A stretch of 52,970 bases of DNA, from the NCBI GenBank assembly GCA_945787635.1, contig CALZIK010000037.1, positions 1-52,970 of the forward strand. Reading direction: 5' to 3'. How positions within the stretch are numbered: position 1 is the stretch's first letter; every line of letters begins with the position of its first letter. A model generated the notes under the pieces. That model was given only the letters and a program-made list of their open reading frames with translations. It did no database searches and was not told the DNA's origin. This DNA comes from Thermoanaerobaculia bacterium. Lineage in GTDB: Bacteria; Acidobacteriota; Thermoanaerobaculia; Multivoradales; JAHEKO01. This document shows, one piece after another, positions 1 to 8,066 of the stretch. A program made the position numbers and the translations under genes.

Positions 1-21
1 ACACGGAGGTCGACCGCTACA
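1..21 (+). repeat. Intergenic palindrome, right part only (cut by window edge)
   Basis: The first 21 bases are the end of the left arm, a loop ACGGAG (3-8), the right arm GTCGACCG (9-16) and the tail CTACA (17-21) of a palindrome that recurs through the window. It lies 25 bases past the pirin stop codon. Together with the reversed copy at 1025-1049 it brackets the pirin gene. Confidence 0.75.
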
Positions 22-45
22 ACGACAGGGTGGCTTTCCGAATCT

Positions 46-951
46 TCAGCCCCGCGGGTCGAGAAACGTGCCGTCCTGAAGCTCGGCAAAGGCCTGCCGC
101 AGCTCGCCGTGAGAGTTCATGACGATCGGACCCTGCCAGGCGACCGGCTCGCGCAGCGGCCGGCCCGAGACCAGCAGGAATCGCATGCCTTCTTCTCCCG
201 CTTGCACCATGACCTCGTCGCCGCGGTCGAACAGGACCAAGGATCGGTTACCCGCCGGAGTCAAGGTCACATCGCCCGACAGCAGATCCTCGGTCGGAAC
301 GGCGCGAGGATCCGAAGCATCGGCAAACCGGCCCGAGCCTTCGAACACGTAGGCAAAGGCGTGGCTGTCGGTCTCGACCGGCAGCCGTTTGGTGCGATTC
401 GGAGGCACCCACACGTCGAGATAACGCGGATCGGCGGCGATGCCCTCGACCGGACCTCGCACTCCCCAGAAGTCGCCGCATACGACGCGCACCCGGGTGC
501 CGTCGTCATCGCTCACCTCAGGAACGTCCGGTCCGGAAATATCCTGATAGCGCGGCGCCGTCATCTTGAGCGACGACGGTAGGTTCGCCCAGAGCTGGAA
601 GCCATGCATCCGGCCGGCCGGATCCCCCGCCGGCATCTCCTGATGAATGATGCCGCTGCCGGCCGTCATCCACTGCACGTCGCCCGGCCCGACGACTCCC
701 GAGTTGCCGAGACTGTCGGCGTGCTCGACGGTCCCCGCCAGAACGTAGGTGATTGTCTCGATGCCGCGATGCGGATGCCACGGAAAACCCGCGCGGTAGT
801 CCTCCGGCCGCTCGTTGCGAAAGTCGTCGAGGAGCAGGAACGGGTCGAAGTCCTCGGTCTTGCCGAAGCCGAACGCGCGGTCGAGGCGCACGCCCGCGCC
901 CTCGAGGGTTTGCTTGGCGCCGGTGATTTCTCGAACAGGTCGAATGGACAT
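46..951 (-). CDS. Pirin family protein
   Basis: A bicupin of about 301 residues, the usual pirin length. Pirins are iron-binding cupins; some bacterial members have quercetin 2,3-dioxygenase activity and others act as redox-linked regulators, so the substrate cannot be fixed from sequence. The N-terminal cupin has the full metal set: His59 and His61 in HPHRGIET and His103 and Glu105 in IIHQEMP. The second cupin covers roughly residues 150-290. The start is ATG at 951; a GTG directly before it (954) could also serve. There is no Shine-Dalgarno sequence, but a TACGGT hexamer lies 8 bases before the GTG. The gene stands alone, with copies of the intergenic palindrome on both sides. The family call is firm; the function is not. 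Confidence 0.93.
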   Translation of the reverse strand: MSIRPVREITGAKQTLEGAGVRLDRAFGFGKTEDFDPFLLLDDFRNERPEDYRAGFPWHPHRGIETITYVLAGTVEHADSLGNSGVVGPGDVQWMTAGSGIIHQEMPAGDPAGRMHGFQLWANLPSSLKMTAPRYQDISGPDVPEVSDDDGTRVRVVCGDFWGVRGPVEGIAADPRYLDVWVPPNRTKRLPVETDSHAFAYVFEGSGRFADASDPRAVPTEDLLSGDVTLTPAGNRSLVLFDRGDEVMVQAGEEGMRFLLVSGRPLREPVAWQGPIVMNSHGELRQAFAELQDGTFLDPRG

Positions 952-1024
952 CACGGACTACAACCGTACGGTGGCCTGGTTCATTCCCGTTAGGGCGTGT
1001 TACCTCCGCTGGGCTCCCGGACTC

Positions 1025-1049
1025 TAGCGGTGAACCTCCGTGTCGACCG
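1025..1049 (-). repeat. Intergenic palindrome, degenerate, reverse orientation
   Basis: Reads TAGCGGTGAAC, then CTCCGT, then GTCGACCG. One arm is intact and the other carries changes (GGTGAAC for GGTCGAC). It sits between the divergent pirin and serine-hydrolase-like genes. Confidence 0.65.
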
Positions 1050-1114
1050 TTTTCCCCCTCTCCGTATATCCTCTCGACCGGCTCTGCGTACTACCCGTTG
1101 AAGGAGACTCACTC

Positions 1115-2917
1115 ATGCTTCGAACCCGACCGCTCATGCTCGCTCTCGCCGTTGCGTCGATTCCGTCCTTCGCCGCCGAGGAAACGCCGATCAGCCCCGC
1201 AGTCGAGCAGCTGCGCCATGCCGAAGGCAAGTGGGATGCGACCACCGAGTTCATCGCCCCTGACGGGTCGGTCGCGCGCTCGGTCGAAGGCACCTACGAG
1301 TTCGAATGGGTGGTAAAGGACCGGGTTCTCATCGGGCGGTCCGAGCAGCCCGAGCTGAGCCAGGCCTCGGGCCTGCTTTTTTTCTACTCGGAAAGCACCG
1401 ACGCCACGATCATGGCTTCGGTGGGCGCCGACGGCCACCTGTGGGTGATGACCGGCCCGGCCGACTCCGAGGAGCGCACCACGCCGCCTACAGAGCAGCC
1501 CGACGGTTCGATGATCCAGCTCCGGTTCACCCGCTACAACGTCGAGCTCGACAGCTTCGAATCCAAGATGGAGATATCGAGCGACGGCGGCGAGACCTGG
1601 AGGAAGGGGAATCACCAGATCTTCCGGCGCCAGGGCGGCCACGCGACGGCGGCGACGGCGGCGAAGACCGCACCGCCGAGCGCCGCTGCCGCGTTCACCT
1701 GGGAGAATCTTGCCGCTCGCCTCGATGCCGAGGCCAAGGCCGGTTTTACCGGCGCCGTGCTAGTGGTACGCGACGGCGAAGTGGTACTCGACAAGGGCTA
1801 CGGCCTCGCCAATCGCGAGCTCGGCCTTGCGGTCACGCCCGATACGATCTTCGCTACCGGCTCACTCCCGATCGACTACACCCATGCCGCGCTTTTGAAA
1901 CTCGCGCAGGACGGCAAGCTCGAATTTTCCGACCCGATCTCCAAGTTCTTCACTGACGTCCCCGAGGACAAGTCGGAGATCACGATCAGGCAGCTGATGA
2001 CCGGCGGCTCGGGCCTGCCGGACTTTCACGGGGTCCCCAGCGATCCGGACCCCGACCACCACTGGATCGACCGCGACGAGGCGATGCGCAGGATCTTCGC
2101 GCAGAGGCTCCTCTTTCCACCCGGCCAAAACAGACAGCATTCCCACTCAGCCTGGGGGGTTCTGGCCGCGATCGTCGAGATCGCGAGCGGCAAGAGCTAC
2201 CAGGACTTCACCCGCGAGCACATCTTCGGGCCCGCCGGCATGAACGACACCGGCTTCAACGGCGACCCGGTGCCCGAGGAGCGCCTCGCCATCGGCTACG
2301 GCATGCGGTCCGACGGCGAGATCAACGCGCCTCCGTACTGGGGCAAGACCTCCTGGCTGGTTTTGGGGAGCGGCGGCCAGATCGGAACGGCGCGGGATAC
2401 CGGACGCTTCTTCGACGCCATGCGCGAAGGCAAGATCCTCGAACCCGAATGGGCCGAGCGCTTCTTCGGAGACGGCGCAGGCGCCAGCCGCAACGGCGAC
2501 ATCTTCGGCTACGAGATGTTCGTCTACCGCGCGCCGATGGCGACCTCCTACGCCGTCACCCTGACCAATGCGAACCAGCCCGAGCCGGGCTCTCCCGACG
2601 AGACACACTTCGTCCGCGTGAGCGAGGAGATCGGAGAGCTCCTGCTCGCACCCTACCGGCCCAAGCACCGTATCGGCCTCGGGTTCGAGGCAGACGCTGA
2701 AGGCACTGTCGTGGCCGGAACCGTCGTCCCCGGTGGCGCCTCCGATCGTGGCGGCCTCCGAACGGGCGACAAGTTGCTGTCCGTGGCTGGGACCCCCTTG
2801 GGTGACGACCCCATCGCGGTTCTCCTCCCCTACCTCCAGAGCGGCAATCCGATCGTCTTTCTCGTGCGCCGCAACGGTGAGGAGCTCGAAATCACGGTCG
2901 AACCCGAGCCGCGGTAG
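1115..2917 (+). CDS. Exported DUF1579-like / beta-lactamase-fold / PDZ protein, probable pseudoenzyme
   Basis: The start is ATG 1115, chosen because AAGGAG lies at 1101-1106 and a signal peptide (residues 1-20) follows. The frame is open further upstream, but that part only translates the palindrome. Three parts are visible in the 600 residues: a DUF1579-like lipocalin-type domain (about 25-170), a class C beta-lactamase-fold domain (about 200-505), and a C-terminal PDZ domain (about 515-600). The hydrolase domain has the right layout, but both catalytic motifs are altered. The SxxK box reads S250-L-P-I, so the lysine is replaced by Ile253, and the YxN box reads H342-S-H. It is therefore probably not an active serine hydrolase and may be a binding protein. 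The remaining fold features are well kept, so it does not look like random decay. Confidence 0.85.
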   Translation: MLRTRPLMLALAVASIPSFAAEETPISPAVEQLRHAEGKWDATTEFIAPDGSVARSVEGTYEFEWVVKDRVLIGRSEQPELSQASGLLFFYSESTDATIMASVGADGHLWVMTGPADSEERTTPPTEQPDGSMIQLRFTRYNVELDSFESKMEISSDGGETWRKGNHQIFRRQGGHATAATAAKTAPPSAAAAFTWENLAARLDAEAKAGFTGAVLVVRDGEVVLDKGYGLANRELGLAVTPDTIFATGSLPIDYTHAALLKLAQDGKLEFSDPISKFFTDVPEDKSEITIRQLMTGGSGLPDFHGVPSDPDPDHHWIDRDEAMRRIFAQRLLFPPGQNRQHSHSAWGVLAAIVEIASGKSYQDFTREHIFGPAGMNDTGFNGDPVPEERLAIGYGMRSDGEINAPPYWGKTSWLVLGSGGQIGTARDTGRFFDAMREGKILEPEWAERFFGDGAGASRNGDIFGYEMFVYRAPMATSYAVTLTNANQPEPGSPDETHFVRVSEEIGELLLAPYRPKHRIGLGFEADAEGTVVAGTVVPGGASDRGGLRTGDKLLSVAGTPLGDDPIAVLLPYLQSGNPIVFLVRRNGEELEITVEPEPR

Positions 2918-2960
2918 TCGCGCAGCGAGTGTAGCGCTCTACCGCCGACCGGTCCGAGGG

Positions 2961-3384
2961 GTCAAGATCCGGGGCGGCTTCGACTTCGTCAACACCGACA
3001 ACCAGTTTCAGAATCTCGTCACGGACACGGTCAAGACCAACAGAAACGGCAACGCGCTGTTGCAATACGAGCTGAATGTAGACCAGGAGCCCGCGAGTCA
3101 GTTCCTCGACGCCATTTTCTGGTCGTTCGCCGCGTTGCCGACGAACGGCAAGAAGATCGATCGCTTCAGCGCTGAGTGCTTCGTCGCCGAGGTGACCGAC
3201 CGAGCCGACTTCGACTACTTCGAGCGACTGGGTCTCGACCAGGATCGTTTCGCCCTGATTTTCGTCAAAAAACGTTTTCGTTCTCGACACCTTCACGGGC
3301 GACTAGTTTCCCGATCCGGTCGACGACTCTCTGATCTTCGCGGACGGTTTCGAGTCCGGCGATACCAGCGCCTGGCGTCGATAG
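2961..3384 (+). pseudogene. Decayed 3' part of a secreted protein with FESGD tail
   Basis: A protein-like stretch starts near 2961 with no start codon of its own and reads in one frame to the A-run at 3267-3272. The sense then moves to the +1 frame (NVFVLDTFTGD), meets an in-frame TAG at 3304-3306, and continues as PDPVDDSLIFADGFESGDTS to a stop at 3382-3384. One extra A in the six-A run plus the TAG explains the damage. The tail matches the C-terminus of the intact protein at 23995-25212, so the ancestor was probably exported. The body is not recognisable, and the 5' end is missing. Confidence 0.7.
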
Positions 3385-3431
3385 GCAGGGCGCCTCGCAA
3401 CCCTGGTACAGGGGGGCCGTACTAACTTCCC

Positions 3432-4547
3432 ATGAAGAGTCTCTGCGTCCTCGGCCTCGCAGCTCTCGCCGCGGCGATCCCAGTTTCCGCACGCGCCATC
3501 ACGGTCGACGAGATCATCGCCCGCCATGCCGAGGCGCGCGGTAGCTACGACAAGATCAAGGCCATTCGCACGCTCGTCTACAGCGGCGGCACCTACTCGG
3601 AGGGCGACTACACGGGCTCGGGGAACGCCATGATGGCGTTCGCTCGGCCGTACCTTCGCGTCGTCGGCAATCCCGAGGCGCCCGGTGGCTACATGGAGGG
3701 CTACGACGGCGCGGCCTGGGAATGGCTGGGTGATCCGGGGATCGTTGTGCGCACGGTCGGCGCGGCGGCGGGCGCCACACGTCGCGGAGCCGACTTCGAA
3801 GGCCTTCTGATCGATTACCGTGCCAAGGGCTCGACGATCGATCTCGAGCCGAGCGAAGAGATCGACGGCCGACCCGCCTATCGTCTGGTGGTCACGCTAA
3901 GGGACGGCTTCGTTCGCGAGTACTTCGTCGATCAGGAATCCTACCTCGTCACCGCCGAACGGCGTTCGGCGCCGATCCACGCTTTCGGCGATCCGGTGAC
4001 CAGCGAGACCCGCATCGGCGACTACCGTCCAGCGGCTGGCTCCGGAGGCGTTCTCTTCGCCCATGCGTATGTCGAAACCGATATCGCCACCGGCGAGATC
4101 TTGAACAGCATGCAATGGGGCAAGGTCGAAGCCAATCGCGAACTGCCCGCCTCCTGGTTCTCGCCTCCTGAGTTCGAACGCACAAAGCTTCAGAGGTTTC
4201 TCGAGCTCCTCTACGGGGAGCGCACCGACAAAGAGGCCGTCCTCTGGAGCTACGTCGATTTCCGGCGAGCCCATCCCGAGATCGACACTCGCGAGGGCAT
4301 CGAGGTGATCGGCTACCAGATGCTCAAGATGAGCGATGCCGAGGCCGCCGTGGCACTTCTCGAAGCCAACGCGCGCGACTACCCCGACTCGTCGTCCTCG
4401 GCATTCGGCCTCGGCCGTGCCTACGCGACCGCCGGCCAGCCGGAGACAGCCCGAACGCAGTTCGAGCGGGCGCTCGGCCTCGACGCGAACAACCGGCGCG
4501 CCAAGCAGGCGCTCGCGGCGCTCGGTCCCGACTCCGGGCCCCGATAG
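3432..4547 (+). CDS. Exported LolA/outer-membrane-lipoprotein-sorting-like protein with C-terminal TPR
   Basis: A protein of 371 residues. A clear signal peptide (residues 1-22, ending SARA) is followed by a half-barrel domain of the kind found in outer-membrane lipoprotein-sorting proteins. Markers include the phrase REYFVDQESYLVTAERR near residues 160-176. The last 80 residues form at least two tetratricopeptide helices pairs (SSAFGLGRAYATAGQPETAR). It probably works in the periplasm in handling a lipid or protein ligand, but the ligand is unknown. No Shine-Dalgarno sequence is seen before ATG 3432. The gene lies just after the decayed gene at 2961-3384 and 150 bases before the next gene. 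The domain call is by resemblance; the function is inferred. Confidence 0.75.
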   Translation: MKSLCVLGLAALAAAIPVSARAITVDEIIARHAEARGSYDKIKAIRTLVYSGGTYSEGDYTGSGNAMMAFARPYLRVVGNPEAPGGYMEGYDGAAWEWLGDPGIVVRTVGAAAGATRRGADFEGLLIDYRAKGSTIDLEPSEEIDGRPAYRLVVTLRDGFVREYFVDQESYLVTAERRSAPIHAFGDPVTSETRIGDYRPAAGSGGVLFAHAYVETDIATGEILNSMQWGKVEANRELPASWFSPPEFERTKLQRFLELLYGERTDKEAVLWSYVDFRRAHPEIDTREGIEVIGYQMLKMSDAEAAVALLEANARDYPDSSSSAFGLGRAYATAGQPETARTQFERALGLDANNRRAKQALAALGPDSGPR

Positions 4548-4625
4548 CCAGCGCTCTCCTGCCCTCGGGCCGCCCTGCGTCGCGATTCGCGTGATGTAGA
4601 GTCAGACAGATTCCGTCAGATCGCG

Positions 4626-4674
4626 CCCGGGGAGAAGCTCCCGGGTACCGCGCCACGCGAGGCCGAACCTCGCG
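4626..4674 (+). promoter_or_regulatory. Two hairpins in the leader of the 4698 gene
   Basis: Hairpin one is CCCGGGGAG (4626-4634) with CTCCCGGG (4638-4645) and one bulged G. Hairpin two is CGCGAGG (4656-4662), loop CCGAA, CCTCGCG (4668-4674). They lie between two co-oriented genes. They could end the upstream transcript or structure the downstream leader; there is no T-run. Confidence 0.5.
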
Positions 4675-4697
4675 CAAGGCCGCCAAAGGAGAATGCC

Positions 4698-5669
4698 ATG
4701 TTCCTCGATGCCGTCGATACCGTCCTCGCCTTCTGCATGATCATGCTGCTTCTGAGCCTTCTGGTCACCGTCCTTGTCCAGATGGTCATCTCGATCTTCG
4801 GGCTCCGAGGCAAGAACCTCGTTTTCGGAGTCCAGCAGCTCGTCGGCATGGTGGCTCCCGACCTCGACGAGTCGGACGCCGCCTCCTTGGCAACAAAAGT
4901 TCTCAATCATCCGGCACTGGGCGCCGGAGGCAAGCGCGCCTCGGTCGAGCTTCATCCCAAAGAAGTGCTGATGGTGCTCGACGATCTCCGCAAGACGGAA
5001 AAGCTCGCGCCCAACGTGAAGGCGGCCATCGACAGCCTGTTCGAGAGTGACGCTTCCGAGGACTCCAAACTCGTTGGCTCCCTCGACATTCTGCAGAAGC
5101 TCCGCAATGCCCTTCCCGAGCAGGCCGCGGCCGCACAGAAGCTGGCCAAGACCGTCCTGGCCGAGCAAAAGGAGATCGTCGTCCGGCTCGACAACTGGTT
5201 CGACAGCGCGATGAACCATGCGAGTGAACGCTTGAAGCTCCACGCGCGCTGGATCACCGCCGGGGCGGCTCTCGTGTTCGCGACCGGACTCGAGATCAAC
5301 GCCGTCTCGATCCTCGAGCAACTCTCGAACGACCCGCAAGTTCGCGCACAGGTCCTCGCGCAAACCGACGCCACCCTGGCTCTTTACGACCAGGCACAAG
5401 CAGCCGCCGCATCCCCCGAAGCGGCCCAAGCCAAGGAGGCCGTCGACAGCCTGCGCGCCACACTCGCCAAGAGCGGTCTTGCCGTTTTCGGCCTGCTCGA
5501 CGAAGGCTGGGAATGCTATACCGGGCGTGCCTTCGCGGGGAGCCTACTCACCGCTTTGCTACTGAGCCTCGGCGCGCCCTTCTGGTACGGCGTCATCGGC
5601 AAGATCGTGGGCTTCCGCTCGGCCCTCGCCGGTAAGCAGAACACCCAGGCGACGCCCAAGGGCGGCTAG
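4698..5669 (+). CDS. Predicted membrane protein of unknown function
   Basis: A protein of 323 residues with a strong ribosome site (AAAGGAG at 4685-4691) before ATG 4698. There is one hydrophobic segment at the N-terminus (about residues 8-35), a long soluble helical middle rich in Ala, Leu and Glu, a weak hydrophobic stretch near 187-205, and a final membrane segment near 283-303 ending in FWYGVIGKIVGFRS. Proteins of this layout ending in a similar Gly-Ala-Pro-Phe-Trp motif occur in many bacteria without an assigned role. The long middle (about 65-185) probably sits on one side of the membrane as a coiled or helical domain. No operon partner is evident. Confidence 0.75.
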   Translation: MFLDAVDTVLAFCMIMLLLSLLVTVLVQMVISIFGLRGKNLVFGVQQLVGMVAPDLDESDAASLATKVLNHPALGAGGKRASVELHPKEVLMVLDDLRKTEKLAPNVKAAIDSLFESDASEDSKLVGSLDILQKLRNALPEQAAAAQKLAKTVLAEQKEIVVRLDNWFDSAMNHASERLKLHARWITAGAALVFATGLEINAVSILEQLSNDPQVRAQVLAQTDATLALYDQAQAAAASPEAAQAKEAVDSLRATLAKSGLAVFGLLDEGWECYTGRAFAGSLLTALLLSLGAPFWYGVIGKIVGFRSALAGKQNTQATPKGG

Positions 5670-5689
5670 CGTCCTCTGCCCGGCCTCTA

Positions 5690-6054
5690 TCGGCCGAGGG
5701 CCAGCTCAGCCGGCGAGCACTCCACACCCTCGAACCATCCGGAGGGTTCTCGAGCAGTTTCTTGTCGCCGGTCACGAGCACCGCTCCTGCTTCGCAATTC
5801 GTCAGATCCCAGACGTGCTGGTCGTTTCCATCGGGAGCGCTCGCGGCCGAAGGCTCCGGATCACGAACGACTCCGTTCCGCGCGATCTCGGCGAGAAGAT
5901 CGTCAACCTGACGCTCGACGAGACCATGCCGCACCTGAATCGCCTGGCGCAACAAGACGGCGCGATATTCGGCGAGCAACTCTCGGGAAAGAAGAAAGAC
6001 GAAGCGCGCCTCGACAATCCCATCGCGCTAGAGCATCAGAACATCAAATCGCCG
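5690..6054 (-). pseudogene. PIN-domain (VapC-like) toxin remnant
   Basis: The reverse strand encodes the C-terminal two thirds of a PIN nuclease: RELLAEYRAVLLRQ near its start, and later GNDQHVWDL and GAVLVTGDKKLLENPP, which carry the later acidic residues of the fold. Upstream, an in-frame TAG at 6028-6030 separates this from a short RRFDVLML stretch that resembles the first strand of a PIN domain. The first catalytic aspartate region is therefore damaged, and no ATG remains. At the 3' end the frame runs on without a family-like stop into the convergent gene at 5669. No antitoxin gene is next to it. Confidence 0.6.
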
Positions 6055-6086
6055 CCTCAGTCGAAGTGCTTTACTGCTCAGGAGGC

Positions 6087-6680
6087 TCATTCCTGCTCGG
6101 CGGCCTCGCTCATTCCGCTCGTCCCGGGCTCGACCACGCGGCGAAGCTCTTCGAGCCAACGCACGCGAGCCCGCGCCTCGTGGACCACGCCCCTGCCGCC
6201 CAGATAGCCGAACAAATCCCCCGCACGCCGGCGCTCCTCGGATTCCGATTCCACGATCGCCGCTCGCCGCCTGGCCTGCTCGACCGCCTCGGCTACGAAC
6301 CGCCGGCGCTCGCCCGCACCCAACGCCTCCAGGTAGTAGACCCGGGTGCGGATGGGATCCATAGTGAACGCCACGTCTTCGAACGGAAACGGCGGCGAGA
6401 GCCACGCTTCGAGAGCTCGCCTCCCACGCGCGGTCAGGCGGTACTCGACCGAGCGCCGGCGCCCTTCCCTGCGAGTCGTTGCCTTGACCAGCGAACGCAC
6501 CTCGAGCCGCCGCACCGCCGGATAGACCGCTCCCGCGCTGCCGCTGAAAAACGACGACGGTGACGCCCGGAACTGACGCCGAATCCAGTACGCGGTGCAG
6601 GGCGCTCCCTGAAACACCAACCCCAGAACCGCCAGCTCCAACCGGCTCAGCTCGCGCGTCGCCTTGGATTTCGCCACCAC
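6087..6680 (-). CDS. PadR family transcriptional regulator
   Basis: A protein of 197 residues. The winged-helix domain is residues 10-90 (ELAVLGLVFQGAPCTAYWI and AVYPAVRRLEVRSLV are typical), followed by a C-terminal helical dimerisation domain (about 105-180) as in the longer PadR subfamily. The start is one of two adjacent GTG codons (6680 or 6677), six bases after the stop of the upstream protease gene and without a Shine-Dalgarno sequence, so translation is probably coupled to it. PadR proteins usually repress their own operon. A perfect inverted repeat, TAGTAC-N5-GTACTA, at the head of this two-gene unit (7955-7971) is the likely operator. Confidence 0.92.
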   Translation of the reverse strand: MVAKSKATRELSRLELAVLGLVFQGAPCTAYWIRRQFRASPSSFFSGSAGAVYPAVRRLEVRSLVKATTRREGRRRSVEYRLTARGRRALEAWLSPPFPFEDVAFTMDPIRTRVYYLEALGAGERRRFVAEAVEQARRRAAIVESESEERRRAGDLFGYLGGRGVVHEARARVRWLEELRRVVEPGTSGMSEAAEQE

Positions 6681-6686
6681 GAGAGC

Positions 6687-7940
6687 CTAGTCGATCGTGA
6701 TCTCGAGCGTTTGCTTGCCGCGTAGAACCCGGACCTCGATCGGCCTCGGTCCGCGCAGGAGCCCACCGATCTCGAGCAAACCGAGGTCTTCGAGGGACTC
6801 TCCAGCGACCGCGGTCACGATGTCGCCGACCGCGAGTCCCGCGCCGGCAGCCGGGCTGTCTTCGTCGACGTGCCGAACCACGATGCCACCCTGCTTCTTG
6901 ACAAAGCCCGCGAGGGTCATCTCGAAAGCCACCCCCAACCGCGGTTTCCCGGACGGACCGCCCATGCTCGCCGGTCCCTCCCGCCGGACGATTCCCCCCG
7001 GAACCACCTCCCGTTCCGGCGCGGTCTTGGTCCTCGCGGACCGCTCGAAGCGAACCAGTTGATGGGTCTGATCGAGGGTCACTCGCAGGTCGCGAAGAAC
7101 GAGATTGCCGATGTTGCCGAACTCGTCCGAGATCGTCGTCAGGACGAGCTCGGGAGTTTCATAGTCGAGGCTTCCCAAACGCACCGCACCGTCTAGGGTC
7201 GCCCGCCAGGTCGAGTGCACGCCACCCACGAGCCGAATCGTGGGACCTGCCTGTGGAGGGGCTCGAAAGCTCAGCCGCTCCTCGAGCGCCTTGGGCACCG
7301 AGAAGCCGCCCGGCGAGCCGGTGTCGAGCACCATCGGAACACTCACTCCGGCCACGTCGACCGGGAATCGGATGCTACCCGCCTCCGTGTCGATCTCGAC
7401 CACCGCGGGATCGGCGCGATCGAGGCTGCCGTCGGTCACCACGAGCCACGACCCGGGATAGTCGAAGGTCACGAGCCGCCTCGCAAAATGAGACCGCCCC
7501 AGCACGCCGTCCATCGTGCCCGCCGAGAAGCCAGCGAGATCCATCGTCGCAAGCACGGGTTCCTCGATTCGCAGCCCTCCGGCTTCGAGTCGGGCGGCAC
7601 GAACCCGCATTCCCTGGATGCCTTCGGAGGCGCCCGGGGAGTGCAGCATCTGGGTTCCGACGACCTCGAGGCCGAGTTGCTCCGCGATTCGCTCGTCCAG
7701 CACGCTCAGCGGCGAGCCGGTATCCACCACGAACCGGTAGGGCCCCTGACCGTTGACTTCGAGCTCGACCATCGGCCTTCCCGGCTCGGTGTCCATCCTG
7801 ATCGCCACCGTCTTGCCCGCCAGGTGGGTGGTGCCGGGGTCGGGAATCGAGTCGCTCGACTCCTCATTGGCAGCCAGGCAGGTTGTCGAAACCGCGATCA
7901 ACAGAAGACAACGCCCGCAGGCCGATGCAACGTTTTTCAT
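6687..7940 (-). CDS. Exported retropepsin-like aspartyl protease with PDZ domain
   Basis: A protein of 417 residues. The start is the ATG at 7940 because AAGGAG lies six bases before it and a signal peptide follows. An in-frame ATG at 7955 would place the start inside the operator. Two aspartyl-protease half domains are seen, each with its own active motif: VVDTGSPLS near residue 74 and VLDTGSPGG near 206. The protein could therefore form a complete active site within one chain. A PDZ domain (about residues 325-417) ends the protein and probably binds substrate C-termini. It most likely acts in the periplasm. It is the first gene of a unit with the PadR gene that begins six bases later. The substrate is unknown. 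Confidence 0.88.
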   Translation of the reverse strand: MKNVASACGRCLLLIAVSTTCLAANEESSDSIPDPGTTHLAGKTVAIRMDTEPGRPMVELEVNGQGPYRFVVDTGSPLSVLDERIAEQLGLEVVGTQMLHSPGASEGIQGMRVRAARLEAGGLRIEEPVLATMDLAGFSAGTMDGVLGRSHFARRLVTFDYPGSWLVVTDGSLDRADPAVVEIDTEAGSIRFPVDVAGVSVPMVLDTGSPGGFSVPKALEERLSFRAPPQAGPTIRLVGGVHSTWRATLDGAVRLGSLDYETPELVLTTISDEFGNIGNLVLRDLRVTLDQTHQLVRFERSARTKTAPEREVVPGGIVRREGPASMGGPSGKPRLGVAFEMTLAGFVKKQGGIVVRHVDEDSPAAGAGLAVGDIVTAVAGESLEDLGLLEIGGLLRGPRPIEVRVLRGKQTLEITID

Positions 7941-7954
7941 GAGCCTCTCCTTCA

Positions 7955-7971
7955 TAGTACGAATAGTACTA
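7955..7971. promoter_or_regulatory. Candidate PadR operator
   Basis: A perfect inverted repeat, TAGTAC-N5-GTACTA, 15 bases before the protease start codon. On the minus strand it contains TACTAT twice, which could be a -10 element, so binding there would block transcription. The PadR gene in the same unit makes autoregulation likely. Confidence 0.6.
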
Positions 7972-8066
7972 CGAAAAGAGCGAGCACGGGTTTCACTGCT
8001 ACCGGTTCGCGACCGAAAGGTGCCAGACCTCGGACCTAGCTTTGATCGAGACTAGCTGCCTAACGC

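Noticed and set aside
3264-3275. Programmed frameshifting at the A-run
   Set aside because: A TAG follows soon in the new frame and the gene has no start, so decay explains it better.
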